A stretch of DNA of 64,000 nt from Patella vulgata (Eukaryota; Mollusca; Gastropoda; Patellidae), in NCBI RefSeq assembly GCF_932274485.2, contig NC_065882.2:63897431-63961430 (forward strand), given 5' to 3'. Positions 30,822-42,523 of the stretch are shown in pieces. The notes below the pieces were generated by a model that did no database searches, had not been told where the DNA came from, and saw only the letters and a list, made by a program, of their open reading frames with translations. The translations under genes and the position numbers were made by a program. The first letter of the stretch is position 1; the number at the start of each line of letters is the position of its first letter.

Positions 30822-32640
30822 CCCTTTCTTGCATCCCGGCCACATATGTGCCCAGAGTTTAAGCAGGTCAACTGGGAGTAACATACACACTTTCACCCCT
30901 AATTGCATGCTGGCCACAAACGGTGCCATTTGTAGTTTATTTTATTGCCGCTAGATGACCCTGTGATAACCTGGTGCAAAATCACCATGGCAGCTTCCAG
31001 TAGAAGCAGGCGAGTTTGACTTTCCGATTTGTCAAGTGCAATAAATTATCCATGGACTTGAGTTTCTGACACTTGAAGCGAACAGACAGCGAATGGTACT
31101 GGAGCGCGAGCGTGTGTGGAACATCTGAAATGTCAGCATTTCTTGATATCTGCTTGTATATGTCGGTTGCTGACCTTCCTCAAATGCGTATGAACTGGTC
31201 ACCAGAAACAAGACAGGAGCCAGTTGCCACGATCATGACTTAAAATCGATATGAAGAGATATTTTTTTTGCTACATGCCCCGGACAATGAATTGTAGAAA
31301 AAACATGGTCAAGTTGGATACGACAAACTATTCAAATTGAGGACCGTTCTGACGAATCTGAATGAAAATGTGCTGAACCAGAAATGTTTCAATCTGTAGA
31401 TAAGCAGGTTATACCCTTCAACGGGCGTCACAGTTTTAAGGTCTACATGCAAAAAAGCCCCGGAAAAGTGGGGTTATAAAGTATAAATCTTCGGTGATAA
31501 AACATTGGAGGAAGTGGAAATCTCTGATGGTGTTGAGGAGCCTGGAAAAGTTGTCAAAGGGATTCTTTGTGTTTTTTGACAATTACTTTGCCCCCCCCCC
31601 TCTCTCTTTTGAAAGAGTTGAAAAATATGGGAATAAATGCGACATGTACAATCACAAAGAACAGGCGAGGAAACTGCCCAATTTTGAATGAGAAAGACCT
31701 GAAAAGGGGAAATCGGGGTACATATGATTAACGTGTTGACAGAGAAACGGGTATATTGATAGCACAGTGGTATGACAACCACACAATTGGTTTAGGTTCA
31801 AATGTGTTTGGTATAAAACCACCCAGAAAGGAGAAAAGGTTTGACAGAAAACAGAAGCAGCATGGTGAGGTTGATTGTCCCGATCTGATTGTTAGGTAGA
31901 TCAAGAGTACAGGAACACAATGAAGACCACAAAATGGTACAAACGTGTGCTGTTTCACCTATGGGACTTGTGTACTGTAAATTCATGGTCGCTCTATCGT
32001 GTTCAATATCTTGATCAGATGTCGCTTGTTTAATTTCGGTTAGTAGTAGCCCTCTCGCTCATGAGGTATCGGGTGGCTGGAGAAGCAGTAAACGCCCGGC
32101 CCATGTCCACATCTACAGTACCAGTAAGAACTGATAATATACCCCGTGCTGTAAGGTATGATAATGTTGGACATCTCCCTGTTGTAATGCAGTCCAAAAA
32201 TGCAAGCTCAAAACATGATCCAGGCGTAGCAGAACAATGTGTGTGAAGTGCAAGGTCTTCCTCTGTTGCGATGGGACCTCCAACTGCTACTACGACTTTC
32301 ATAAGCATGGAGATGAGATTGGTGGAGCCTACTGCTGATGCACGCTTGCTTGTGGGGCACACACAAAGTCTTTGTTGTAGAATATCCATGTTATCTTTGA
32401 GAATTAATATTTTGCATTTTTGAAATCTCCTCTTGTCTTTATTTCCTTCCATTTGTTCATAGTGGCATCAGCTGTGCTTCTCTACCACCACCTATAGCTG
32501 CATGGCGGCAACATATGGTGCACCCCCAAAACCCTAATTTAGGAATCATAATGGAAGAAAAAGTATGGGTTATGTCTAATGATGTGAAAATACATGTCTG
32601 GTTGGAATTTGACAGTTCTGGTAAAAAAAGAAAAGTTCTA
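30822..32640 (+). mobile_element. Decayed piggyBac transposon
   Basis: The left end is TTAA (30818-30821) followed by CCCTTTCTTGCATCCCGGCC, which fits the CCC start of piggyBac TIRs. A subterminal direct copy, CCCCTAATTGCATGCTGGCC, begins at 30897. The right terminus was not found, so the element's end is approximate. TACCGAAAA-rich sequence flanks both sides (30735-30800 and 32650-32705), which may be the pre-insertion DNA. Confidence 0.7.
31127..32325 (+). pseudogene. piggyBac transposase pseudogene
   Basis: Cut-and-paste transposase of the DDD/TTAA type. Plus-strand pieces in family order: EMSAFLDICLYMSVADLPQM, then MNWSPETRQEPVATIMT (31127-31240), WGYKV (near 31470), GFFVFFDNYFAPPPLSFERV (near 31550, containing the FDN Asp), WYDNHTIGLGSNVFG with RKEKRFDRKQKQ (31765-31860), VRYDNVGHLPV (near 32155) and a C-terminal Cys/His region CVKCKVFLCC, NCYYDFHKHG (32240-32320). 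The frame is broken by several stops and shifts, so the gene is dead. The 140-codon minus frame over 32030-32452 is a shadow of the C-terminal region. Confidence 0.85.
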
Positions 32641-32724
32641 TGCAAGAAAGAGCTAAATACTGAAAATCACTAAATACCAAAAACAACACTAATTACCGAA
32701 AAAAACGTTGGCCACAAATACCGG

Positions 32725-32960
32725 ACCATTGCTCAGACCGGGCCACGCATAGAAATTGTGGGGAACTCTTTTACACGCATTAAAATGGTGGACACTCTAG
32801 GTGGGTAATAGGTCACGCTAGGCCACGCATATATATAGTGGGGCACTCTAGGTTGGTCATGATCACAATATGACCCACATAAGACTTGTGGGGCCACGTA
32901 GGTGGGTCATGGGCCAGACTAAGCCACTTTTTTCTGGGCACTCTAGACAAATCGGCCCTG
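32725..32960. repeat. ~65-bp tandem repeat, about 3.5 copies
   Basis: Repeats of the type GGCCACGCATAGAAATTGTG, GGGCACTCTAGGTGGGTCAT and GGGTCATGGGCCAGACTA. Copies vary by indels. A reverse-complement relative (CCCATCATCCACCTACAGTG) appears at 37017, so the unit is not confined to this place. Confidence 0.7.
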
Positions 32961-33885
32961 TTGTCGCGACGCAGGAGCGCCATCACGTAGTGATCTCTAA
33001 AACTATTATGGCCACTTCCGCCTTCATTTCTATCGGGTTTGAAGCTCAAAGTACGGCAATAAACTCGCTCTAACTTGACTGAATGAAAAATCTAACATAC
33101 CTTTCGACTTTGTGGAATAACAATTTATAATTCTACTGATCTTTTTTTTTTGAAAATCTTATCGGATTCCTGAGAACAGATGTAGGCCTATTTTCTTCAT
33201 CATCACCATCAAAACATTGAAGAATCCATTATGACGTAAATTTTATGTTAATTAGATTGCCATTACTTAGATTTTCCTTTTTCTCACTGTTTTATTGTCG
33301 ATTTGGGATGATACGAATATTTAGTATATATTAAAGACGTCTCTATTCATTTGACCTCATTTGACGTTTAAACCTATATAATGTACATGAATTTTAGGTA
33401 CTATTTTTTTTTGCGGATGAATACAGCTGTTCTGTAGTGTATTGAAGTGTCCAGCAAGAGAACTGCGCTCCTTATCACCATAATTGATTAAAATAATAAT
33501 TCATTATCCTAATTTATATGCTTTGTATATTAATATAAATCAAACCAAATTATGCAATATATGCCATTTAATATGTATAGTGATTGTTTTACGTAGTATG
33601 TTGTTATGTTAATTTAATGCCATTGTATATATTTTTGCACTGTCATTTAGTTCCTCCCGGTTTGTTTTGTTATTATGATTTTGACTAGTTGTTTCATGTA
33701 CATTTTTTTAATGCCTTGTAGAGTGCCATCGTTATCATTGCGATCTGGGCCGGACTAAACGTCCGCTACTTAATGCTTGATAGGTATCTAAAACACTGCA
33801 ACATTGTTTGCAACTAAGACTCCTGAGTTTAGAAGTTCTTTACGAATAATTGGTAATTTAATTTACAAGTTGTTGTTCGTTTTTG
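32961..33885. other. AT-rich; possible LTR-like leader at its end
   Basis: No gene. The right part (about 33890-33970) ends in GAAGTCACTGGTGGCAGAAT, which could be an LTR end followed by a primer-binding site of the TGGTG type. No matching second LTR was found, so this is only a suggestion. Confidence 0.25.
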
Positions 33886-34342
33886 AGCAAGGGAAGATTA
33901 CCTTTTGGCTAATCTCTTAACCGCTCGTCCGAAGAGCTTGGTCCGTGACTCACCGGAAGAAGTCACTGGTGGCAGAATTACCTTCACTGATAGCAGACCT
34001 CTGGTTAGAGGACGCTACAGTATTCTATTGTAGACTGAAAATTTTGGATCCATGTGTCGACGCTTTAAATCACATGGATCCATTAAACCTTCTAACTGTT
34101 TAATTCCATTTTTTTCATTGAAGATTCTTATGTTACAAATCTTTCCTTACACTAGAAACGTAATCACTGGATAGATAATGGGATTGGGCTTTTGTTCAGA
34201 CGGCAGTATCCGCTTTTTACATCATTCAGCACAGCATTTTCTTTCTGAACTAACTATAAAACATTCCAATGAGAGTTGTAAGCATTCTTCGGCGGCTTTT
34301 GATCTGTTAGTATTTGGTGTTCAGCAATCAATCAACCGATCG

Positions 34343-34560
34343 TCGATATGCCACGTTTGAATGAAACAAAGAAAGGGAGAGGAAAATAAGAGCAGTCTCA
34401 TTCTCCCCCTAGTAAAAGGCCGTGTCCTACATGCAGAAACAAACTGTGCAAGTTATCAGGACTCGATTCACTGTAATAAATGCAAACGTTGGATTCATTC
34501 CACACGTACACATATTGAAGACCTACTTCCGGCAACAATCTTCAGCCCCTCCAACAAATT
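34343..34560 (+). pseudogene. PHD-type zinc-finger ORF relic
   Basis: Starts MPRLNETKKGRGK and, after a stop, reads SPPSKRPCPTCRNKLCKLSG, then in the next frame DSIHCNKCKRWIHS. The order C-x2-C-x4-C, then DSI-x-C-x2-C-x2-W-x-H is the pattern of PHD-like fingers often found in ORF1 of non-LTR and other retroelements. At least one stop and one frameshift break it. Which element it came from is not clear. Confidence 0.5.
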
Positions 34561-34599
34561 CCGTAGCCCCACCTAATTTTAATAGCTGGCTACGGGCCC

Positions 34600-35235
34600 G
34601 ACTTCCGGTCTGGGGAATGGCATATTTTTCCTCGTGTGGAGTTTGTGCCTTTAGTGATGACTTTACCTTGAACTATGATCGATCATTACTTAGGTGTGTA
34701 GATCATTACTAGTTTCATTTGAAACTTTAACCCTTGTACTGTCTAAGTGAAAGCTTCAGATATTAGTCATAAAGTTTAGCTACATTCACTCCGTATGATG
34801 CTGGCAAAGCACGCTCACAAAATGGTCCGTGGATGAACTCAAGCGATTGTATCACACCATAGCACATTCTACAGTCGATATGGCTTGTGTGATAAATTTC
34901 ATAATCTCCTAAGTAGATATCGCTTTACATAAATTTGACTGGTCAATTAAAAAGGAACTACCGTTTTTTATTTTCAAAGAACAATTCATTTTTTATTAAA
35001 AGTAAATCTTTTTTTATTAAAAAGGAACTTATTTTTATTTAATTGACCTTAATGGAAACACTTAATCCAGCGATATTTTATGGTTAATGTCTGAGTTAAA
35101 GTTTCAAATGACACTAGTAGTAATCTACTCACCTAAGGCTAAGTAATGATACATCATAGTTGAAGGTAAAGTCTCCACTAAAGGCACAAAGTCCACAAGA
35201 AAAATAATCCACACGCCGGAAGTAGGTCTAACCCA
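34600..35235. mobile_element. Foldback with ~135-150-bp inverted arms
   Basis: 34600-34735 matches the reverse complement of 35090-35235 at about 80%. Shared blocks are TTTTTC then TCGTGTGGAGTTTGTGCCTT, TAGTGATGACTTTACCTT, AACTATGAT, ATCATTACTTAGG and TTTCATTTGAAACTTTAA. The ~350-bp spacer contains TTTTTATTAAAAAGGAACT repeated twice and flanked by TTGACTGGTCAATT. The left arm overlaps a 96-codon frame, which I take as incidental. Confidence 0.7.
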
Positions 35236-35259
35236 TTATCCAAAATTCTTATACGTGGC

Positions 35260-37005
35260 CTAGCCTTGTTACAACCCTATTGTAATAATTAATAACTCCT
35301 ATGTTGTAATAAAATTTCACTTAACGCCTATTGTAATATTAACCTCTATTGTAATAATTGTAATAACATTTCCCTTAGCCCTATTGTAATACTTGAAATT
35401 AATGTATTTTACCATACAATAAAATCGACATTTAATTTTAAAATTCTATTGATTTTGATCACCATTTCCGTATGAATGGATATAAGAATACTAGTATGCG
35501 CTTATACTGCATTGAAATATTATGAAACAACACTACCGAAAACATGCTTAAAGGCAGTTAACAAGATTGGAGAAATGATTAAAATGGAATATCAAGACCT
35601 ATTATAATCAATGATATTTTAAGTAGCCAAGTCTCTAACTTAATATCAACCAAAGTTTTCGACATTGAAAACACGAATTATTTGACAATCTAAATCAGCA
35701 TTGATGTTGTGATCTTACCGGGATAAGATGGGCTTCTGATGTCCAATATTTATGACAAAATAAACATTTTACTATTGGTATACGAATCGTGTACTATAAT
35801 GCGTTGTTTCAGTGCCATTTGTAACACGGGAAGCGAGGAACGAGGCTAGACATATTCTTATCCGGAGACCATGCGTAATAAATCCTCTCGGTGTAGACTG
35901 CAATAACCAGACCCTAGAGATTGCCATTCGATTGAGATTCCTGATTAATTTCGCCGAACATAACTGATTTGAAAATAGATTAAAACGGATTTATTGAATG
36001 TAAATCAGTTTATATATATTCATATTACATTATTATATGCGTTGCGACCCATTTGTGTCAATTTCTAGGTCCAAAATATTAGCGATTTAGCTCCTTTAAA
36101 TATACGTGAAGTATGTTCTCTGAAAAATCTGTCGTCTGAAAATTGTGGTCGTCTTAGACATATTTATTACAATAGGGATTGATATTACAATAGGGGTTAC
36201 ACGGTATAAACCCTATTGTGATAAATGTAAATAAAATTTCTCTTAACCCGTATTGTAATAATTGTAAGTAATGTATTTTACCATTCATAAAATCGACATG
36301 TAATCGTAAAAGTCACCTATTAGCGTTTATTAAATCCTTCACTTCACCTAGACACATTTATTACAATAGGGGTTGATATTACAATATGGGTTACGCGGTA
36401 TAACCCCTATTGTAATACAATTTTGTAATAATTGTAATTTATGTGTTTTGCGATACAATAAAATCGACATATAATTTTAACAGTCTATGAATTTTCATCA
36501 CCATTTCCGTATGAATATAAGTGTATTGGTGTGAGCTTATACTGCATAGAATATTATGAAGTAGCACCACCGAAACATGATTAAAAGCCGTTAACAAGTG
36601 TGGAGAAATGGAAGAGATCATCAAAATCCTCAGGCAACAGATTTTTCAGAGAAGATGTCTCACGTTTATTTAAATGTGATTGATTACAATAGGGGTGGGC
36701 ATTACATTTTAATGATTTCTCCAAACTCGTTAACGGCTTTTTACTCATAATATTCTATGCAGTATAAAAGCATACCAGTACCCCTATAACATACGGAAAT
36801 GGTGATTAAAATCCATAGTCGATTTTATTACAATAAGGGTTATATTACCACTGGGTTAAGATAAGTTGTATTACAAGTATCACACTTATTACAATAGGGG
36901 TTGATATTACAATAGGGGTTGATATTACAACAGGGGTTAAGTGAAATTTTATTCCAATTATTACATTTATAACAATAGGGGTTGTTACCACAATAGTTGT
37001 TGTAA
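35260..37005. repeat. Field of CCCTATTGTAATA repeats in both orientations
   Basis: More than twenty copies of (A)CCCCTATTGTAATA or its complement TATTACAATAGGGGT, single or in short runs. A dyad module (ATTACAATAGGGGTT...GGTATAACCCCTATTGTAAT) occurs twice, near 36160-36240 and 36350-36430. A ~150-bp block starting ATCACCATTTCCGTATGAAT is present as direct copies at ~35460 and ~36490 and inverted at ~36700-36830. 35580-35830 is the inverted copy of the window's first 215 bp. A 60-codon minus frame rich in TTPIVI is a repeat product. Element type unknown. Confidence 0.8.
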
Positions 37006-37192
37006 CATAGACTGACCCATCATCCACCTACAGTGTCCCACATGTCTTATGCGGGACCTACTGTGATTCATGAAAAGCCTAGAGTGTGAACCAAAGTCAT
37101 GCGTGTTCAAGAATTCCCCACAATTTTTATGTTTGCAGAATGTGTTGTGATATTAATGACCTGAAAAACACTTTGACAATTTGCGGCAAATA

Positions 37193-37871
37193 TACTCTTC
37201 AAAAAGAAGTAAGGGATATTCAGAAACAATATAAAACTGCGGAAATGCACTGCTGTTTTTATTAGAGGTAACCCGTGTATGTTTATAACATGTCAATTGC
37301 CTACACATGAATATAAACAGTTCATATGGGCGACTTTTCTGACGGCCTCATTTCACTCGCAAAGAGATACACCGTCAAAAAGGAAAATGGGCGTTTTTGA
37401 TTTTTGTCTTAATAATGAGTAATTGCTCCACCAATCCTCAGACATTAATCATGATTTGGGGCAATCCGGCCCACTCCTCTTGCAGTGCCACGGCCAATTC
37501 TTGCAGTGTTGTCGGTTGACGTCGACGAACACGTCTTCCGATCAAATTAAACGTAACACACTAAAGAAAAGATACGCTAAACAGTAAATCTTATGCAAGA
37601 ACCGATTGGAAAGCAAACATGGACAGATAAACCAGCATACGGCAGTTTTCATCAACCCTTCCTTGAAGTGTCAAATTTGACAATGAAACCCTCCCACGTG
37701 TATGGCGCTATTGCGTGTCGCATGTGCAGCTCAGTGGTTCTGTTGGGGCCATAAGTTCTTCATCTGTGAACATACTCTCACTGCATGTCAAGTGTCCATG
37801 ACTATTTATCATATCACAACCTACATAGGTATTTGCATTTCAATATCCCATACTTTTTTTTTTGAAGAGTA
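37193..37871 (-). mobile_element. Deletion derivative of a Tc1/mariner element
   Basis: Both ends start TACTCTTCAAAAA and continue to GGGATATT, giving ~30-bp TIRs flanked by TA (37191-37192 and 37872-37873). At 679 bp it is too short for a full transposase. A piece of the transposase C-terminal region survives on the minus strand at ~37430-37570: RVRRRQPTTLQELAVALQEE then WAGLPQIMI. This is non-autonomous. Confidence 0.85.
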
Positions 37872-37873
37872 TA

Positions 37874-38931
37874 TATTATAGCGTTATTTGTACAATAGTT
37901 CAACCATGTTTATCGTGTATTTATAGATTGTGAAAGGAAGACATATGTTAAATTTGTGATAATAGATAAATTAACTTTTTTATTTAATTTAAATAGGACG
38001 GTTTTTGATTGGGTGCCCACCTTAAATGAGTGTCCGAGGCCGTTACCCCCATCTACACACCACTGGATAAAGTCCATATTGAGGTATAGATCGAAGAGCT
38101 TTAGCTCCTTTAAATAAGACATTTTATGCTCGCATACTCGTGATTATCAAGATATTTAATACTACTGTCATCGCAAACCATTCTCTGTCGGTGTTATCTT
38201 TTATTAATTCACTTTTTCTATTTATGTGATTTTATAGTTGTACCGTGCGTCGTTTTGCAGGTAAGAACATCCTTACTCATTCCATGGACACATGATACTG
38301 ATTTATTTTTGGGTATCTTCATTTTATTCATTTACTATTAATAAAACCCACTCGCTATTAACTCAGTTTTGTCCTTCTTTTTACAGACTCTATGTCTTTG
38401 GTTACTATTTTTTTATTTAATATGTCGTAACTTAAAATCCCAAAGGATCTTGTACACAATTATAAAGCTTTACAAAAAAAATGCCCTATTTCAAAATTAT
38501 CTACTAAGTGTTACCCCAGAAGCGGTGTGGCATATGCATTAGGCCCAGGTACTGTTTCAACGGAATTTTGGTCGTCTTTAGGTTACTTGATTCTTGACTG
38601 CATCGAAAAGAGTGGGTATAAATTGTTCTGCAGAAGATGCCAGTTTTAATGGCTTTAATTAGGTATGATTTTCTTTGGTGAAAGTGTCAAATAATTAGAA
38701 TATATGCCTTCCTGCAGCTGCAATTGGCCTTATTAGGACCACGCGTTATAGATCTGTTTAGCTTATACTACTTATTTATCCTCTCACACTGCAAGATAAC
38801 AAATTATTCAAAATGTCATCATTATTGGTAAAGACACCAGAAATTGTTTGGGGTTTTTTAATTTCAGATTTAATCACATCCTACTTGTTTTCCATTCCTT
38901 TTTTCTAGTCTCCAACATTATGTTATTGTTA
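37874..38931. other. No recognised feature
   Basis: AT-rich. The 70-codon minus frame at 37910-38122 shows no motif. GTTTTGCAGGTAAGAAC at 38254 joins an acceptor-like and a donor-like splice motif, but with no exon nearby it has no clear meaning. Confidence 0.35.
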
Positions 38932-39105
38932 ATATGGATTACTATACTGGCATGGTTTTTTGCTAAATTCCTCTCTAGTCTCTAAAGGTAAATCCTGATG
39001 ACAAAGCCACATAAAACACAGGGATATTATATATATATTATAATATTAAGATAATGAATCCGGGAGATGACCACAAGCGTCCGCTGTACTTTTCAGTCAT
39101 AGCCT
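38932..39105. repeat. Dispersed repeat, partner of 18505-18640
   Basis: Same orientation as the first copy, sharing GGCATGGTTTTTTGCTAAAT, ATTCCTCTCT, AAGATAATGAATCC and CTGTACTTTTCAGTCA. It lies immediately left of the 9 kb-family copy here. The first copy has no such neighbour, so the two repeats are independent. Confidence 0.7.
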
Positions 39106-40090
39106 GAAATCGGTTTTTCGCACAATCAGGAAGTTATGGTCTGAAATGGACTGAGATATTTGGGATATAAAGACATATCTTAAGTTTCAGAGAGAGAGAG
39201 AGAGAAATGGGGTTTAACGTCCACTCGACACAAACTAGGTCATTTCGGGACTAACATATGGTTTAATTTTATTTACATAATTCGCTTGCGCGTAGAGGTC
39301 TTTAGCAGTGGGAGGAAACCGGAGGACCCGGAGAAAACCCACGAGGTTGGACAGGCGACCCTACTCCTTGCCACGTACAACTGGGGATTCGAATCTTAAG
39401 TTTCATCAAATTCAGCTAAACATTGTGACTTCTAAAGAGTCCACAACGTTAGCATTACATACGTTTATACTATTTGTGTAGAAGGAGCGGCCATTTTGTC
39501 AGGCAGTTTCGGTCCGATTTTCGAACTCAATCGTCATTATGGTGTAACAGTCATACATTTAAACGTGATTTTTTTGTACAATCAGGGGCCATAATCCTGG
39601 AAGTTACGGTCCCATATGCGAAAATATCGATGGATTATAATCATACATTTCAAGTTTCATCAAAATCGGATAAAAAATTGTGACTTTTAATGTGTCCACA
39701 ACCTTGGTATTACATAATTGTATACTATTTGCGTACAAGGAGCGGCCATTTTGTCCGGCAGTTTGAGTCAGATTTTTACGAAACTTTAACTCAACCTTCA
39801 TTGATGTATAATGGTTATATATTTGAACGATTTTTTAAAAAAAAAATTGAATACAAAGTGTTACTTCTAGCGGGTCCCCAAGCTAAAAATGCGATTTTTC
39901 GAACAATCAGGGGCCATAATCTAGGAAGTTACTTTATGATATGCGCGATTATCGAAAGAAACCTAATTCTTTGTGATATAAACATAAATTTAAAGTTTAG
40001 GGTGTAATGGCGATATATTCAAACGGTTTTTCAAATCCGATAAAAATTGTGACCACAAGTTAAAAATGCGATTTTTCTTACTTCCGTATA
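39106..40090 (-). mobile_element. Copy of the 9 kb TIR-element family, split by a SINE
   Basis: The reverse complement carries TTGTGGAC, CACAATTTTTATCCGATTT, GAAACTTGAAATGTATG and ACGAAAAATCGCATTTTTAG in the family order, with GGCCGCTCC/GGCCATTTTGTC-type blocks repeating at ~230-240-bp spacing. SINE-A at 39190-39392 interrupts it. The terminal GCCCACATTTTC was not found at either side. Identity to 9031-10110 is around 70-75%, so this copy is older or of another subfamily. Confidence 0.72.
39190..39392 (-). mobile_element. SINE-A, 5'-truncated at B box, 13-bp TSD
   Basis: The plus strand begins with a (GA)n run, then AAATGGGGTTTAACGTCCAC, ACTAGGTCATTTCGGGACTA, GCGCGTAGAGGTCTTTAGCA, GTGGGAGGAAACCGGAGGAC and CCACGAGGTTGGACAGGCGA, stopping at the B box GGGGATTCGA. 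Perfect 13-bp repeats ATCTTAAGTTTCA flank it (39177-39189 and 39393-39405). It landed in the 9 kb-family copy. Confidence 0.93.
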
Positions 40091-42523
40091 ATTAAAACAC
40101 GTACGTTTCTTTTTTTCACCTCATTTTCAACATGTTTACCATCATAACAAAACCTCCAATCTCATTCATAGACGAAGTCCCAATTTTAAAATTGTGTTGT
40201 TTTTTTAGAATATTTTTTTCAGAATTGAAAGGGATTGAGGAACAGGCATAGCCTATTTGACCTCTCTCCTAAATACAAGAACTAATATGGAGTAAAAGAA
40301 ATAAGTGGGTAAACAACAAAAGAATACAATGAATGAATTGTTCCCAGCACTTATTATCAAAATCATAAATCGCGATAGACTTATTATTCTGAAAGTGTCT
40401 AGATGAATACTGAAAGCCATTGAATCAACAGAAAACAATTTGATATTTTTCCGTCTAATTCGCTTCCAGCTGGATTTTTTTAATGATCTATCACTTCTAT
40501 GCGTTCCCACGTTAGCCATCAAATTATTTCCGGAGTCATTTAACCAAACTCAAGTCGATTGTGGATATTGGCTGATTAAGAAGAATCGCTAGTGTAACAA
40601 CTGCCTTGGTCGCTGAGCAATAATGAGGAAGGATATATTCTGAATTTCTAAACCCAAAATTGTGAAATAGAATCATTACATGTTGATATAAATGCCGAGC
40701 TATAAACTGCCCAACTCCAAGAAAAATACATCACAATAATTTTATATAGACGCCGCGAATTATTGACCTAATAAAAGTAAGTGTACTTCTCGTGAGCATT
40801 CGTTAAACCATTTGAACCACACTGAAAAAAACTAATTGTAACATCCCCGAGGTAACTATATAATCAAATCATTTAAATCGGAAACTATGTTTTGCCAATC
40901 AATGAAGGAAGTCCTCTAAAGTGCTACGAATAATGTGGCAAACGATGATTGTGAATGTAGATTTATCTTATAGTAATGACTACGAAAATCAGAATTGTGG
41001 ACTCAACTAATACCTTATACGCCCACTATAGCTCACTAACAGTTTGTCAGATAGCACGTGTTCCAGTATATGTTCACAGTGAAATTTTATATTCTTTAAA
41101 TTTAAAATAGGGTTTAACCCTGAGTCGATATGTTAATCAAATTAATCATGGCATTAGACAAAGGTTACTACCATGCAGTGTATCAACAGTAAAACTCATC
41201 TTGCGAATCCTAGATGAGCCTTTTTTCGCCAGGTTTCAAAAGATGGCCCTCTGTGGTGTCACTTCTATAGCATTGCGCTAGTATCAAAAATCCATGTATT
41301 GCAGTTGATGTTTTCTATTGCTAATTTTATTATAAGTCCTTTCTAAGACAACGACTGTATCTGTTTGTTTGATTATCATAAATATACATGTCTATATTTG
41401 GGCAACGAATTGGGGAGTGGGTCTGAACATTGACAATTCCTGACCATAATTTAATAATTCTCTCAAACACAGCAATACTTTGTTACCAGCAAAGTACCCC
41501 CCCCCCCCCTTTAAGTAAGTTTATATGACGTCCTTAATTGTGTTAAAGAAAATATATAATTCTCTATTCTTAACAGAAATATTAAATTTTGGATTTACAC
41601 AATGCGTACAACTTGTGTCGCGGTTTGACTAGGTATCAGCCTGGCCTCTCTTAGTCCGTCAATTACGTATCTATCTTGATCCATTTCTACCAAGGGGACC
41701 GATTTTGCATTTATCTCTCTACTAGCGCGCTTTCAACAACATTACTATTAGTATGAATCATTGACGTGTTGTTGAATTTCTTATTTATTTATTTTTACAT
41801 ATAGTTATTATATCTGTGTAGGCATGTTGGTTACTGTGTTCTACACTGTTCGTGCTTACCATTTAACTTGCAAATATGACACGGCTAGGGCCACTTTTTA
41901 TAACTAGAATTAAACAACGTATCGTGCTCAATCGGGGTACCGAATCAAATTGCGACCACCGAATAATTTAGTCGTTGCAGACTTTATGTGTTATTTTCTA
42001 TTATTATTTAGTCTAAGGCAGAACTATATTTACTTCATTTTCTGTAAAGAGATAAATCAATTCTGTCTGTAAAATGTTAATCAATTTAATCGAGCCGAGG
42101 GATTAAATTCATTGCCTGTGGTAAGTATTAAGCTTGGTGTCAAAAGTAAGAATTTAGATTTAGCTGGGCCTGGTGAAAGGATTACATAGCACATCGTTGT
42201 TGTACTTAGTAGAATCTACGTGGATCTCCCCTTAAATTATATACCGCGTACCTGAACTACATTTTAAATTTGAAGCGTACACATGCTTCTGGTTGCAAAG
42301 TAATTAAATAGGCTAATTATGCCAGGTCGTTAATGTAAATTGAACCATTTTCATTCACAGTCTCAGTATTAATGCAAATCCTTATTTCATAATCAATATA
42401 AAACGGGATTTAGTTTTATGCCTTGTTTTCCTTCTAATATTTTATTAATGATAATAAAATATAGACAATTTATAACTAGACGGCCTATAATCTGACGCCA
42501 ACTTTTATTTAATTTAATTATCA
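40091..42523. other. Long AT-rich stretch with no recognised feature
   Basis: No gene or clear repeat. A C-run lies at 41499-41509. The 89-codon minus frame at 40253-40522 has a hydrophobic tail but no motif. Confidence 0.4.

Noticed and set aside
32030-32452. 140-codon minus-strand frame
   Set aside because: It lies antisense to the piggyBac C-terminal Cys/His region, which reads convincingly on the plus strand.
33885-34030. LTR end plus primer-binding site (CACTGGTGGCAGAAT)
   Set aside because: Only one candidate LTR and no matching partner or polypurine tract were found, so it is not called as an element.
36845-37027. 60-codon minus frame with repeated TTPIVI/STPIVI
   Set aside because: It is generated by the CCCTATTGTAATA repeat field.
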